From the NCBI RefSeq assembly GCF_943590815.1, contig NZ_CALSBS010000015.1, forward strand, positions 60,106-124,105: 64,000 bases of DNA. Reading direction: 5' to 3'. Positions within the stretch are counted from its first letter, which is position 1, and every line of letters starts with the position of its first letter. Origin of the DNA: Pseudocitrobacter vendiensis (lineage in GTDB: Bacteria > Pseudomonadota > Gammaproteobacteria > Enterobacterales > Enterobacteriaceae). This document shows positions 1 through 9,252 of this stretch, piece by piece. A program made the translations under genes and the position numbers. Below the pieces are notes generated by a model. It did not search any database and had not been told where the DNA came from. It saw nothing but the letters and a program-made list of their open reading frames with translations.

Positions 1-37
1 GATGAATGTCAGTGAGGGGGAGCGTAGTATCAATCAT
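1..37 (-). CDS. add: Adenosine deaminase, N-terminal fragment (cut by window edge)
   Basis: Only the first 12 codons are present, read leftwards from an ATG at 37-35 and running off the window. They give MIDTTLPLTDIH, which matches the start of enterobacterial adenosine deaminase (purine salvage; adenosine to inosine). The E. coli order malX-malY-add supports this: malY lies directly upstream on the same strand. The call rests on a short peptide plus synteny. Confidence 0.7.
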   Translation of the reverse strand, partial: MIDTTLPLTDIH

Positions 38-133
38 GGTCGCACTCTTTATTAGATTAAGTGCGCGCTATTATAAAAACATTTCACTGCAAAAAGCTAT
101 TTGCGCAACGAAAATTATCATTGCGCAAATTCG

Positions 134-1306
134 TTAACGTAACGTTTTGATCGCTGCGATCAAACGCTCGACGCCTTGCTCTAATTTGGAACGAGGGCAG
201 CCGGCGTTAAGGCGAATAAAACCGTTACCTTCCTGTCCATAGGTATAGCCGGGCATGATCGCCACTTTTTGTTGTTTGATCAGCACATCCTGTAGCGCCT
301 GGTCGTCAAGGTTTAATGGACGTAAATCGACCCATGCCAGATACGTGGACTCCGGCATCGCCCAGCTTAGCTCCGGGAATGCGGTATTCAGCGTCTTTGC
401 GATGTAACGCATATTATCCTGTAAATAGCTGCGCAGAGCATCCAGCCACGGCTCGCCTTCGCGGTAGGCCGCGATGTGCGCCACCAGTGCCGGTACCGAA
501 GGGGAAGAGAGGCCGTCGCGGCTTTTCAGTGCAAACAGATAATCGTTGCGCGCGGTTTCATCGGCTATCAAACCATAGGCCCCGGTAAAGGCCGGAATAT
601 TGAAGCTTTTTGAACCCGATGTGAACAGCGCCCATGGGCTTCGCGCCACGTCGCACCACGGAGTATGCTGGTGGTTGCCCCACACCATATCCATGTGGAT
701 TTCATCGCTAATGACCCGCACACCATGTTTCTCACACAGTTCAGCCATTGTGTTCAGTTCATCGCGCGTCCACACTTTCCCTGTAGGGTTATGCGGGCTG
801 CACAGCAGCAGAATTTTGTTTTGTGACTGCGCCAGGGCCGCTTCCAGCTTTGCCATATCGCAGAACCACTGGTTATCGACTTTCTCCAGCGGTACGCCAA
901 CAATTGTTCGTTGATTACCGGAAATGGTTTTGAAGAAGGCGTCATACGCGGGTGTGTGTACCACAACGCCCTCACCAGGCGCGGACCACTGGCGAATCAT
1001 CTCTGCCGCCATATAGATGACGGATGGCCCATAAACAATACTCTCCCGGTCGATCACGCTATGAAAACGGCGGGCGAACCAGTGCACGATGGCGGGGGGA
1101 AACTCATCGTTTTTCCAGCGACTGTAACCAAATACGCCGTGTGCCAGGCGTTGAGTCAGCGCATCAAGAATACAGGGGGCGGTGGCGAAATCCATATCGG
1201 AGATGGTGAACGGAAGGAGGTCGGCGTCACCAAAACGGTCGGCAACATAATCCCACTGGGTACACCATGTGCCATGCCGGTCTATCACCGTTGAGAAGTC
1301 AAACAT
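134..1306 (-). CDS. malY: MalY, PLP-dependent cystathionine beta-lyase and MalT repressor
   Basis: A 390-residue protein of the aminotransferase fold type I family. The PLP-binding lysine is K233 in the motif FTSGSKSFNIP, and the PHNPTG loop lies near residue 171. MalY cleaves cystathionine-type C-S bonds and, in E. coli, also binds the activator MalT and holds it inactive. The length equals that of E. coli MalY. It is the second gene of the malXY operon, 66 bases after malX, with a strong hairpin in the gap. Expression should follow the MalI-controlled malX promoter. The identification is firm. Confidence 0.96.
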   Translation of the reverse strand: MFDFSTVIDRHGTWCTQWDYVADRFGDADLLPFTISDMDFATAPCILDALTQRLAHGVFGYSRWKNDEFPPAIVHWFARRFHSVIDRESIVYGPSVIYMAAEMIRQWSAPGEGVVVHTPAYDAFFKTISGNQRTIVGVPLEKVDNQWFCDMAKLEAALAQSQNKILLLCSPHNPTGKVWTRDELNTMAELCEKHGVRVISDEIHMDMVWGNHQHTPWCDVARSPWALFTSGSKSFNIPAFTGAYGLIADETARNDYLFALKSRDGLSSPSVPALVAHIAAYREGEPWLDALRSYLQDNMRYIAKTLNTAFPELSWAMPESTYLAWVDLRPLNLDDQALQDVLIKQQKVAIMPGYTYGQEGNGFIRLNAGCPRSKLEQGVERLIAAIKTLR

Positions 1307-1338
1307 GTGAAATCCTTAACTGTTAGCGAGGATGCTAT

Positions 1339-1365
1339 TTTGCCCCTGCGAGCGGCAGGGGCAAA
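1339..1365. other. Intercistronic hairpin between malX and malY
   Basis: A perfect 11-bp stem (tttgcccctgc pairing with gcaggggcaaa) with a 5-nt loop lies in the malX-malY gap. On the coding (minus) strand no U-run follows it, so it is more likely an mRNA-stabilising or partial-attenuation structure than a full terminator. Confidence 0.55.
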
Positions 1366-1372
1366 GGGCGTT

Positions 1373-2965
1373 TTATGCCTGAACGGTATTCATCAGCACC
1401 GCAATCTCATCTTTCACGGATTGCACCTGCGGCCCGATCACCACTTGCAGGTTATGCTGGTTAAGCTGTACGACACCAATCGCGCGGTTCGCTTTCAGCG
1501 CTTCAACATCGACTTTTGACATATCCTCGACGGACAAACGCAGGCGGGTGATGCAGTTATCAAGAGAGACAATGTTTTCAGACCCACCGAGTGCCGCAAG
1601 AATCGCCGGAGTGTTGTAACCGGATTTGCCGATAGTCCCGGTGACCGCTTTTTCGACGGCGCTGCTGCTTTCAATATCACGCCCCGGCGTTTTGATGTTA
1701 AAGCGGGTAATGGCGAAGCGGAAAATCGCGTAGTAGGCGACGAACCACACCGCAGCCACCACCGGTACCATATACCATTTGGTGGAGAGGCCGTGCAGAA
1801 TACCGAAGACCACGAAGTCGATAACGTTGCCGTCAGTGTTGCCAATGGTGACGCCAAGAATCGCCATCATGGTGAAGCCCAGGCCAGTCAGCAGCGCGTG
1901 GATAACGTACAGCACCGGTGCGACGAACAGGAACAGGAATTCCAGTGGTTCAGTGGTGCCGCCCACGACGCAGGCAATGACGCCGGAAATCAACAGACCT
2001 TTAATTTTGTGACGGTTTTCCGGGCGAGCACAGTGGTACATCGCCAGTGCCGCACCCGGCAGGCCGCCGAGGAAGGCAGGCATTTTACCCTGCGACAGGA
2101 AGCGAGTGGCGCTTTCGGAGAAGCCGTGGGTATCCGGGCAGCTTAACTGTGCCTGGAAGATGGTCAATGCACCGCTGACAGAGTGACCGCAGACATCCAT
2201 CGTGCCGCCAGCTTCGGTAAAGCGAATCAGCGCGACCAGAATGTGGTGCAGACCAAACGGCAGCAGTAGACGTTCGCCGGTACCAAAGATCATTGGGCCA
2301 AAGTCGCCCGCACTGTTGATAACGTGACCCAGCGCGTTGATACCCATCGCGAACACTGGCCAAATCAGCGGGATCACCAGGCCAACCAGCCCCAGGACGA
2401 CGGTGGTGATAATTGGCACAAATCGGGTACCGCCAAAGAACGCCAGCGCATCCGGCAAGCGGATGGTGTGGAAACGTTCATGCAGCAGCCAGACGATGAT
2501 CCCGGCGATCACTGCGCCAAGAATACCGGTGTCGATAGACTGAATACCCAGGATATTCTGGATGTTGTTGGCTTTCAGAACTGCGGCATCGGTGGTGGGA
2601 AGGATGCCTTTAGCCGTCAGCCAGAAGTTGACCGCCAGGTTCATGACCGCGTAGCCGACAAAACCGGCGAAGGCGGCAACGCCTTTGTTTTCACGCGCCA
2701 GCCCCAGCGGAATGGCGATACAGAACATCACCGGCAGGAAGCTAAACGCGAAAGAACCCACTTTGCTCATCCAAATAAAGAGCGCCTGCAGGAACGGGGT
2801 GTCGAGCCATGGCAAAAGCGTGAGGACGTCATGGCTGCTAAGGGAGCTGCCGATCCCCAGCATGATCCCACAGAAAGACAGCAGGGCGACAGGAAGCATG
2901 AATGTCTTGCCAAGCTGTTGAAAGAACTCCCACAATGTGACTTTTTGTGCTGCTCTGGTCGTCAT
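1373..2965 (-). CDS. malX: MalX, PTS maltose/glucose-type EIICB
   Basis: A 530-residue sugar phosphotransferase permease. A multi-helix EIIC domain fills roughly residues 15-420 and a C-terminal EIIB domain carries the phosphocysteine C471 in SLDNCITRLRLS. There is no EIIA domain, so the protein must take phosphate from a separate EIIA, classically the glucose EIIA Crr. In E. coli MalX can move glucose and maltose, though its natural substrate is uncertain. It is the first gene of malXY, divergent from malI, with MalI and CRP sites in the shared intergenic region. The ATG at 2965-2963 gives the usual family length. Confidence 0.95.
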   Translation of the reverse strand: MTTRAAQKVTLWEFFQQLGKTFMLPVALLSFCGIMLGIGSSLSSHDVLTLLPWLDTPFLQALFIWMSKVGSFAFSFLPVMFCIAIPLGLARENKGVAAFAGFVGYAVMNLAVNFWLTAKGILPTTDAAVLKANNIQNILGIQSIDTGILGAVIAGIIVWLLHERFHTIRLPDALAFFGGTRFVPIITTVVLGLVGLVIPLIWPVFAMGINALGHVINSAGDFGPMIFGTGERLLLPFGLHHILVALIRFTEAGGTMDVCGHSVSGALTIFQAQLSCPDTHGFSESATRFLSQGKMPAFLGGLPGAALAMYHCARPENRHKIKGLLISGVIACVVGGTTEPLEFLFLFVAPVLYVIHALLTGLGFTMMAILGVTIGNTDGNVIDFVVFGILHGLSTKWYMVPVVAAVWFVAYYAIFRFAITRFNIKTPGRDIESSSAVEKAVTGTIGKSGYNTPAILAALGGSENIVSLDNCITRLRLSVEDMSKVDVEALKANRAIGVVQLNQHNLQVVIGPQVQSVKDEIAVLMNTVQA

Positions 2966-3014
2966 CGAACGACTCCTTGTACAAAAAATGGGTTGAAGAT
3001 GTTGTGGAGCGCAA

Positions 3015-3030
3015 GATAAAACGTTTTACC
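3015..3030. promoter_or_regulatory. MalI operator, malX side
   Basis: The palindrome GATAAAACGTTTTACC matches the known MalI operator pattern. It is the reverse complement of the copy at 3094-3109. It lies about 50 bp before malX. Confidence 0.85.
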
Positions 3031-3039
3031 CAATTTTAG

Positions 3040-3055
3040 TGCGAGAGAAATCACA
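3040..3055. promoter_or_regulatory. Probable CRP site between malX and malI
   Basis: TGCGA-N6-TCACA matches the CRP consensus TGTGA-N6-TCACA at 9 of 10 conserved positions. It sits between the two MalI operators. CRP control of the divergent malX and malI promoters is established in E. coli, which supports the call. Confidence 0.7.
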
Positions 3056-3093
3056 TAATGAAATGATGATAACGTTTATAAAGTATCTTATTA

Positions 3094-3109
3094 GGTAAAA
3101 CGTTTTATC
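3094..3109. promoter_or_regulatory. MalI operator, malI side
   Basis: GGTAAAACGTTTTATC is the exact reverse complement of the operator at 3015-3030. It lies 28 bp before the malI start codon, so MalI probably represses its own gene as well as malXY. Confidence 0.85.
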
Positions 3110-3137
3110 GATCACTTAAAAGGAATCGCCAGTCCTT

Positions 3138-4166
3138 ATGGCAATTGCAAAAAAAGTCACGATCAATGATGTCGCGCTGGCGGCTGGCGTATCGGTGAGT
3201 ACGGTCTCACTGGTACTTAGCGGAAAAGGGCGGATCTCCAGCGCGACCGGTGAACGGGTATATCAGGCCATCGACCAGTTGGGCTTTGTGCGTAATCGTC
3301 AGGCGGTGTCTCTGCGCGGCGGGCAAACCGGCGTCATTGGGCTGATTGTCGGCTCGCTGTCGTCACCGTTTTATGCGGAGCTGACCGCCGGGCTGACGGC
3401 GTCGCTGGAATCACAAGGCAAAATGGTTTTTCTGACCCAAAGCGGCCGCAAAGGCGAGAACATGCTGGCGCGTTTTGATGCGCTGGTGGCGCAGGGCGTG
3501 GATGGCGTGGTGATTGCCGGGTCGGTGGATCAAGCCAGCGAGCTGCGCGAGAAAGCGGATGCGTCGAATATTCCACTGGTGTTCGCTTCTCGTGCGAGTT
3601 ATCTCGATGAGGTGGATTTAATTCGCCCCGATAACATGCAGGCGGCGCAGGTGGTGACCGAAGATCTCATTCGCCGTGGGCATCAGCGTATTGCCTGGCT
3701 GGGTGGGCAGAGCGCGTCGTTAACGCGTGCCGAACGGGTGGGCGGCTATTGCTCAACGCTCATTAAGTACGGCCTGCCGTTTCACAGTGAATGGGTTGTT
3801 GAGTGCGAATCCAGCCAGAAGCAGGCGGCTGAAGCCATAACGTCGTTATTGCGCCATAACCCGACCATCACTGCGGTGCTGTGCTACAACAATGTGATCG
3901 CCATGGGGGCCTGGTTCGGCCTGATGCGCGGCGGGCGACAAAGTGGTGAAGGCAGCGTCGAGAGCTATTTTGACCAACGCGTTACACTTGCGGCGTTTGC
4001 CGAAGTGCCGGAAAGTGCGTTAGATGACGTGCCGCTAACCTGGGTGACTACCCCGGCGCGTGAGATGGGTGAAAGCGTGGCGGAGCGAATTTTACAGCGT
4101 ATTGAGACCGGGCAGACGTCAACCCGCAATGTGATTATGCCGCCAAGGCTGGTGGCAAGAAAATAG
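3138..4166 (+). CDS. malI: MalI, LacI-family repressor of malXY
   Basis: A 342-residue LacI/GalR regulator. The N-terminal helix-turn-helix begins VTINDVALAAGVSVSTVSLV (about residues 7-26). A periplasmic-binding-protein-like effector domain follows from about residue 60. It is divergent from malX, with two inverted operators in the gap. In E. coli MalI represses malXY; its natural inducer is not firmly known. The start is the ATG 9 nt after the AAGGA at 3120-3124. Length and context match E. coli MalI. Confidence 0.94.
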   Translation: MAIAKKVTINDVALAAGVSVSTVSLVLSGKGRISSATGERVYQAIDQLGFVRNRQAVSLRGGQTGVIGLIVGSLSSPFYAELTAGLTASLESQGKMVFLTQSGRKGENMLARFDALVAQGVDGVVIAGSVDQASELREKADASNIPLVFASRASYLDEVDLIRPDNMQAAQVVTEDLIRRGHQRIAWLGGQSASLTRAERVGGYCSTLIKYGLPFHSEWVVECESSQKQAAEAITSLLRHNPTITAVLCYNNVIAMGAWFGLMRGGRQSGEGSVESYFDQRVTLAAFAEVPESALDDVPLTWVTTPAREMGESVAERILQRIETGQTSTRNVIMPPRLVARK

Positions 4167-4174
4167 TACGAAAA

Positions 4175-4274
<100 letters not shown>

Positions 4275-4293
4275 AGAACAAAGTGCAAGCTGT

Positions 4294-5829
4294 TTACTGT
4301 GCCGGAGCCGGTTCACTCGGCGTGACTGGCGGCTGCGGTTCACTCTCCTGAATGGCTGGCGCCTGCAAACCAAACATTCCCGCAAAGTCGTCCAGCGGCA
4401 TTTTATTGCCGTTCAGCGTCACCTGGCCGTTAGCGTACTGCAGGCTTGAGGTCACCTGGTTGTCATTCGTGGTGGTCAGACGGAACATCTGCCCCATCGC
4501 GGCAAAACCTTTCACCTGTTGGCTGGCCAGTTTCTCAGCTTCTTCCTGCTGATAACCTTCCAGCTTCGCAATCTGGGTCATAAATTCGGTCGCCATATCC
4601 ATCGGGATAACCAGTTTGCCATCCAGCGATTTCACCAGTGTGTCCACTTGCTGCGCCAGCGTTTGCACCGGTTGTGTAGCCTGCGCGGGGTCTTTGAGCA
4701 GCAATGACAGATTCAGGCTGGTTTCACCTTTGGCGTTTTTCCAGCTCAGCGGCGCAACGGTAATGGACGGATCGCCTTTCAGCAGCAACGGAAGGGCACT
4801 GAAGAACGCTTCGGTAATTTTTTCCTGGTACAGTTCCGGGTTACTTTGCAGTTCTGGCTGAGCCAGCAGTGCCTGCGCCTGCGCATTATACTGTTGGCTG
4901 AACTGGTGCCACGCCTGACCATCGATATTGCCGACTTTCAGCGTCAGTTTGCCGCTCCCCATATCCTGACTTTGCAGCTTCAGGCTGTTAACGGCGTAAT
5001 CGAGTTGGCTGTTCACTTTCTTGCCATCAGCAGAAAGGTCGGATTTGCCATCCAGCGTCATACCTTCCAGAACGGTCAGCTCTTTACCTTCTACAGAAAC
5101 CGCCACTTTATCGAGGCTGATTTTCTGGTTGCCAATGCGCTCGTCGAAGCTCGCCAGTTTGCTGCTGCCTTCGGTTTTCAGGTTGTTAAAGGTGAGTTGA
5201 ACCTTCTGATTATATTCGTTGACTGCATTGACGAGGCCGCTTTCGGCTTCGCCGGTAAGCGACACAACGTTACCTTCACGGTCTGCTGAAAGCTCAAAAT
5301 CACCACCGCTGAAGGCCACTTTTTCAGCGTCTTTTTCATAGTTCAGCGGTTTGAGATTGATAGCTGAGTGGGTATCTCCGCCGTAACTGATACGGGTATC
5401 TACCACAAACGGCGTTTCACCTTTGGCGATATCAAACAACGGTTTGGTCACGTCATTGTTCACCAGAGTGGTATTCACCGAGGCCATAGACGGAACGAGA
5501 TTAAATCGTTTTAACGCTGCCAGCGGGAACGGGCCGTGGTCAACATCTTCGTTAAACACGACACTTTGGCCCGGTTTGAGCAGGGCTTTATCTGCGCCGG
5601 CAATCGGCTTAACCACCATTTTCAGTTGGCTGCTAAAGATGCCGCGCTGGTAATCCTGATAGCTCAGCTCCAGGCCTGCTTCCGGTGCGGTACGTTTCAG
5701 TTGGGCATTAGCCTGCGCCACCATGTCCGCAAAACGACTTTCCAGCTGTTTCCCGGTGTACCAGGCCCCACCTGTCCAGATAACCCCTAACGCAACCACA
5801 ACCCCAACAGCGACCAGCGATTTTTTCAT
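4294..5829 (-). CDS. ydgA: YdgA, DUF945 family envelope protein
   Basis: A 511-residue protein with an N-terminal hydrophobic segment (MKKSLVAVGVVVALGVIWTG) that should be a signal anchor. A long periplasmic DUF945 domain follows, and the C-terminus is proline/glutamate-rich. The start is the ATG at 5829-5827; an upstream in-frame extension of 12 codons lacks family support. The biochemical function of YdgA is not established. It lies between malI and manA as in E. coli. The manA terminator hairpin ends just upstream of the start, so it is probably transcribed separately. Confidence 0.92.
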   Translation of the reverse strand: MKKSLVAVGVVVALGVIWTGGAWYTGKQLESRFADMVAQANAQLKRTAPEAGLELSYQDYQRGIFSSQLKMVVKPIAGADKALLKPGQSVVFNEDVDHGPFPLAALKRFNLVPSMASVNTTLVNNDVTKPLFDIAKGETPFVVDTRISYGGDTHSAINLKPLNYEKDAEKVAFSGGDFELSADREGNVVSLTGEAESGLVNAVNEYNQKVQLTFNNLKTEGSSKLASFDERIGNQKISLDKVAVSVEGKELTVLEGMTLDGKSDLSADGKKVNSQLDYAVNSLKLQSQDMGSGKLTLKVGNIDGQAWHQFSQQYNAQAQALLAQPELQSNPELYQEKITEAFFSALPLLLKGDPSITVAPLSWKNAKGETSLNLSLLLKDPAQATQPVQTLAQQVDTLVKSLDGKLVIPMDMATEFMTQIAKLEGYQQEEAEKLASQQVKGFAAMGQMFRLTTTNDNQVTSSLQYANGQVTLNGNKMPLDDFAGMFGLQAPAIQESEPQPPVTPSEPAPAQ

Positions 5830-5849
5830 AGTATTTATCCATAAAATGA

Positions 5850-5876
5850 AACCGGGCGAAATCATATCGCCCGGTT
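5850..5876 (-). terminator. Terminator after manA
   Basis: A perfect 10-bp stem (aaccgggcga/tcgcccggtt) is followed on the minus strand by TCATTTTA, a modest U-rich tail. It lies between manA and ydgA and probably ends the manA transcript. Confidence 0.65.
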
Positions 5877-5928
5877 ATGTCATAAGGCTGTGTTTAAGAT
5901 TAGCAAGCCCACGCTAAAACTTCAGTAT

Positions 5929-7107
5929 TTACTTCAGCTTATTATAGACCCGCGCCAGTTTGCCGTTGCCGCTCACCTGAACCGGTGATTCTGCCGCGCT
6001 GATAAACGCGGATTCGCCTGGCTTCAGGGTGAGGGATTCTTCGCCTTTACTCAGGACAGCTTCACCTTCCAGGCAGAACAGGATCGCGGCGCTCTGCTGG
6101 GCGATAGCCGTTGGCTGCGTGCTGAGATCGTGCAACGAAAATGCAAAGTCATCGACCGGGATCGGGAAGTCCAGTTCCGGACCATTTTTCACCGGTTGGG
6201 TGAGCAGCTCCGCCGCCGGTTTGGCCTCAAACTTCACGTTTGCCACCAGTTCCGGAATATCAATGTATTTCGGCGTCAGCCCGGCGCGCAGCACGTTATC
6301 GGAGTTGGCCATTACTTCCAGCGCGGTACCCTGAAGGTAGGCGTGCGGCGTTTCGGCAAACAGGAACATCGCTTCGCCCGGCTTGAGTTTCACCACATTC
6401 AGCAGCAGGGGTGAGAACAAGCCACTGTCGTCCGGGTAAAATTCTGAAATGACGCGGATGGTCTGCCACGGCTCGCCTTGCTGGCTCGCCAGCGCGGAGC
6501 GCAGGATTGCCAGTGCGCGTGTTTTCTCTTCGCCCTGCATATTCAGCAGGCTGGCGAAAAGGGCGCTCAGACGCTCGCCGCTTGGCTGTTCGAGGAAATG
6601 GGCAATGGCGGTATGCGCCCCGGCGACGGGTTGCAACAGTGAAACAATCTCGCTGAATTCGCGAAACGCGTTCATCGCCAGGAAAGGCGTCAGGGCAAAG
6701 ACCAGCTCCGGCTTATGGTTCGGATCTTTGTAGTTACGTTCAGGCGCATCCATGGCGATACCCGCTGCATTCTCTTTGGCAAAGCCAATTTCCGAGGCGC
6801 GTTTATTCGGATGTACCTGAATCGAAAGCGGCTGCGCGGCGCACAGCACCTTAAACAAGAACGGCAGCTCGCCAAAACGATCGGCGACCTTCTGGCCTAA
6901 AAGCGTGGCTTTGTCGGCGTCAATCACGTCGCGCAGTGAACGTACGGTTCCCTGATTATCGGTGATTTTTGAGCTGCTCTTAGGATGTGCGCCCATCCAG
7001 AGTTCTGCCATGGGCAGATTGTCCGGGTTGGCGATGCCGTAGAGTTCCGTTAACGCACTTTTACTGCCCCAGGCATAGTTTTGCACTGAGTTGATGAGTT
7101 TTTGCAT
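5929..7107 (-). CDS. manA: ManA, mannose-6-phosphate isomerase
   Basis: A 392-residue type I phosphomannose isomerase, a zinc enzyme that interconverts mannose-6-phosphate and fructose-6-phosphate. It serves mannose use and supplies precursors for GDP-mannose. Family zinc-ligand motifs are visible: IQVHPNK, HKPEL and ETPHAYL. The start is the ATG at 7107-7105, encoding MQKLINSVQNYAWGS, which gives the E. coli length to within one residue. It is divergent from fumA. The call is firm. Confidence 0.96.
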   Translation of the reverse strand: MQKLINSVQNYAWGSKSALTELYGIANPDNLPMAELWMGAHPKSSSKITDNQGTVRSLRDVIDADKATLLGQKVADRFGELPFLFKVLCAAQPLSIQVHPNKRASEIGFAKENAAGIAMDAPERNYKDPNHKPELVFALTPFLAMNAFREFSEIVSLLQPVAGAHTAIAHFLEQPSGERLSALFASLLNMQGEEKTRALAILRSALASQQGEPWQTIRVISEFYPDDSGLFSPLLLNVVKLKPGEAMFLFAETPHAYLQGTALEVMANSDNVLRAGLTPKYIDIPELVANVKFEAKPAAELLTQPVKNGPELDFPIPVDDFAFSLHDLSTQPTAIAQQSAAILFCLEGEAVLSKGEESLTLKPGESAFISAAESPVQVSGNGKLARVYNKLK

Positions 7108-7319
7108 TATCAAGCCCTGTATCAATGTGGATTCTTTGGCGGTATTAAAGCAATAAATGCGCTATGGCGTCACCGGAAAAATAAAAAGTCGTACTAGTCT
7201 CAGTTTTTGTTAAAAAATTGTGTACGATAAGGTGACTCGCTTTTGAGCCGGGCAAATGGATATGTGCTCTGCATGTTTGCCCTACGAAAACATCACCTGA
7301 AGCAGTAAGTGAGAATACA

Positions 7320-8966
7320 ATGTCGAATAAACCTTTTTACTATCAGGATCCTTTTCCACTGAAAAAGGATGAAACCGAGTATTACCTCCTCAGTTCCGAT
7401 TACGTTAGCGTGGAAGAGTTTGCCGGCCAGGAAGTGCTGAAAGTTGACCCGCAAGCCCTGACGCTCCTCGCCAAACACGCTTTCCACGATGCCTCTTTCA
7501 TGCTCCGTCCTGCGCACCAACAGCAGGTTGCCGATATCCTCAGCGACCCGGAAGCCAGCGGAAATGACAAGTACGTTGCGCTTCAGTTCCTGCGTAACTC
7601 TGATATCGCCGCTAAAGGCATTCTGCCAACCTGTCAGGACACCGGCACGGCGATTATTGTCGGGAAAAAAGGCCAACGCGTGTGGACCGGCGGCGGTGAT
7701 GAAGCGGCGCTGTCGCGCGGGGTGTATGACACCTTTATTGAAGATAACCTGCGCTACTCGCAAAACGCCCCGCTGGACATGTACAAAGAAGTGAACACAG
7801 GGACCAACCTGCCGGCGCAGATCGATCTCTACAGCGTCGATGGCGATGAATACAAGTTCCTGTGCGTGGCGAAGGGCGGCGGTTCCGCTAACAAAACCTA
7901 TCTTTACCAGGAAACCAAAGCGCTGATCACCCCGGCGAAACTGAAAAATTATCTGGTTGAGAAAATGCGTACCCTGGGTACGGCGGCCTGTCCGCCGTAT
8001 CACATTGCGTTCGTCATTGGCGGTACTTCTGCCGAAACGACGCTGAAAACCGTGAAAATGGCCTCGACCAAATATTACGATGGCCTGCCGACGGAGGGGA
8101 ACGAGCACGGCCAGGCGTTCCGCGATATCGAACTCGAAAAAGAGTTGCTGATTGAAGCGCAAAACCTTGGCCTGGGTGCGCAGTTTGGTGGCAAATACTT
8201 TGCTCACGACATCCGCGTGATCCGTCTGCCACGTCACGGCGCATCCTGCCCGGTGGGTATGGGCGTCTCCTGTTCGGCTGACCGTAACATCAAGGCCAAA
8301 ATTAACCGTGACGGGATCTGGATTGAAAAACTGGAGAGCAATCCAGGGAAGTACATTCCGGAATCGCTGCGTAAAGCGGGCGAGGGCGAAGCGGTAAAAG
8401 TTGACCTGAATCGCCCGATGAGCGAAATCCTCAAGCAACTGTCGCAATATCCGGTTTCCACGCGTTTGTCGCTTTCCGGCACCATTATCGTAGGGCGCGA
8501 TATCGCGCACGCGAAACTGAAAGAGCGCATGGACAGCGGTGAAGGCCTGCCGCAGTACATTAAAGATCATCCGATTTACTACGCTGGCCCGGCAAAAACG
8601 CCGGAGGGTTATGCCTCGGGTTCACTTGGCCCGACCACCGCAGGGCGTATGGATTCCTACGTTGACCAACTCCAGTCGCACGGCGGCAGCATGATCATGC
8701 TGGCAAAAGGCAACCGTAGCCAGCAGGTCACGGACGCGTGCCACAAGCACGGCGGTTTCTACCTGGGCAGCATCGGCGGCCCGGCGGCGGTGCTGGCGCA
8801 AAGCAGCATCAAGAGCCTGGAATGTGTGGAATATCCTGAACTGGGGATGGAAGCCATCTGGAAAATTGAAGTTGAAGACTTCCCGGCATTCATCCTTGTC
8901 GATGATAAGGGAAATGATTTCTTCCAGCAGATTCAGGCCTCACAATGCACCCGCTGCGTGAAATGA
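7320..8966 (+). CDS. fumA: FumA, class I fumarase ([4Fe-4S])
   Basis: A 548-residue iron-sulfur fumarate hydratase, the same length as E. coli FumA. It hydrates fumarate to malate in the TCA cycle and is oxygen-labile. Conserved cysteine motifs that bind the cluster include LPTCQDTGT (about residue 105) and [16 protein letters not shown]. FumB has the same fold, but the neighbouring fumC and manA identify this as fumA. The 8966-9252 gap before fumC holds a small GC hairpin (8972-8988) and a REP element. Confidence 0.95.
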   Translation: MSNKPFYYQDPFPLKKDETEYYLLSSDYVSVEEFAGQEVLKVDPQALTLLAKHAFHDASFMLRPAHQQQVADILSDPEASGNDKYVALQFLRNSDIAAKGILPTCQDTGTAIIVGKKGQRVWTGGGDEAALSRGVYDTFIEDNLRYSQNAPLDMYKEVNTGTNLPAQIDLYSVDGDEYKFLCVAKGGGSANKTYLYQETKALITPAKLKNYLVEKMRTLGTAACPPYHIAFVIGGTSAETTLKTVKMASTKYYDGLPTEGNEHGQAFRDIELEKELLIEAQNLGLGAQFGGKYFAHDIRVIRLPRHGASCPVGMGVSCSADRNIKAKINRDGIWIEKLESNPGKYIPESLRKAGEGEAVKVDLNRPMSEILKQLSQYPVSTRLSLSGTIIVGRDIAHAKLKERMDSGEGLPQYIKDHPIYYAGPAKTPEGYASGSLGPTTAGRMDSYVDQLQSHGGSMIMLAKGNRSQQVTDACHKHGGFYLGSIGGPAAVLAQSSIKSLECVEYPELGMEAIWKIEVEDFPAFILVDDKGNDFFQQIQASQCTRCVK

Positions 8967-9011
8967 GTTAGCCGCCCTACGGGGCGGTGAAGCTGATGGC
9001 AAACGCAATAT

Positions 9012-9110
9012 TGCCTGATGCGCTACGCTTATCAGGCCTACAGGTTTTCTGCAATCTGTTAAATTTGCATAATTTTGTAGGCCGGATAAGGCGTTTGCGC
9101 CGCATCCGGC
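9012..9110. repeat. REP/BIME element, copy 2
   Basis: It has the same layout and orientation as the copy at 4175-4274: gcctgatgcgctacgcttatcaggc, a similar AT-rich spacer containing tctgcaatctgtt, then gccggataaggcg and cgccgcatccggc. It lies between fumA and fumC. Confidence 0.9.
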
Positions 9111-9252
9111 AAAACAACGCGCACGTTGTCAGCAATCTGATCGCCACACGAGGCGGTTCTTTACCATCAAAGACGTAAAACCTTCCATAATTAAAACCTG
9201 GTTTGCATGAGCAATGTCACTTCACAATCACTTTGTAATCAAGGAGAAAGTA

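Noticed and set aside
2324..3019. Plus-strand frame of 231 codons opposite malX
   Set aside because: It is an antisense shadow of malX and extends into the operator region. It has no domain and no ribosome site.
7293..8570. Long minus-strand open frame of 425 codons opposite fumA
   Set aside because: It mirrors fumA codon structure and encodes an Arg/Phe/Val-rich sequence with no recognisable domain. The plus-strand gene is certain.
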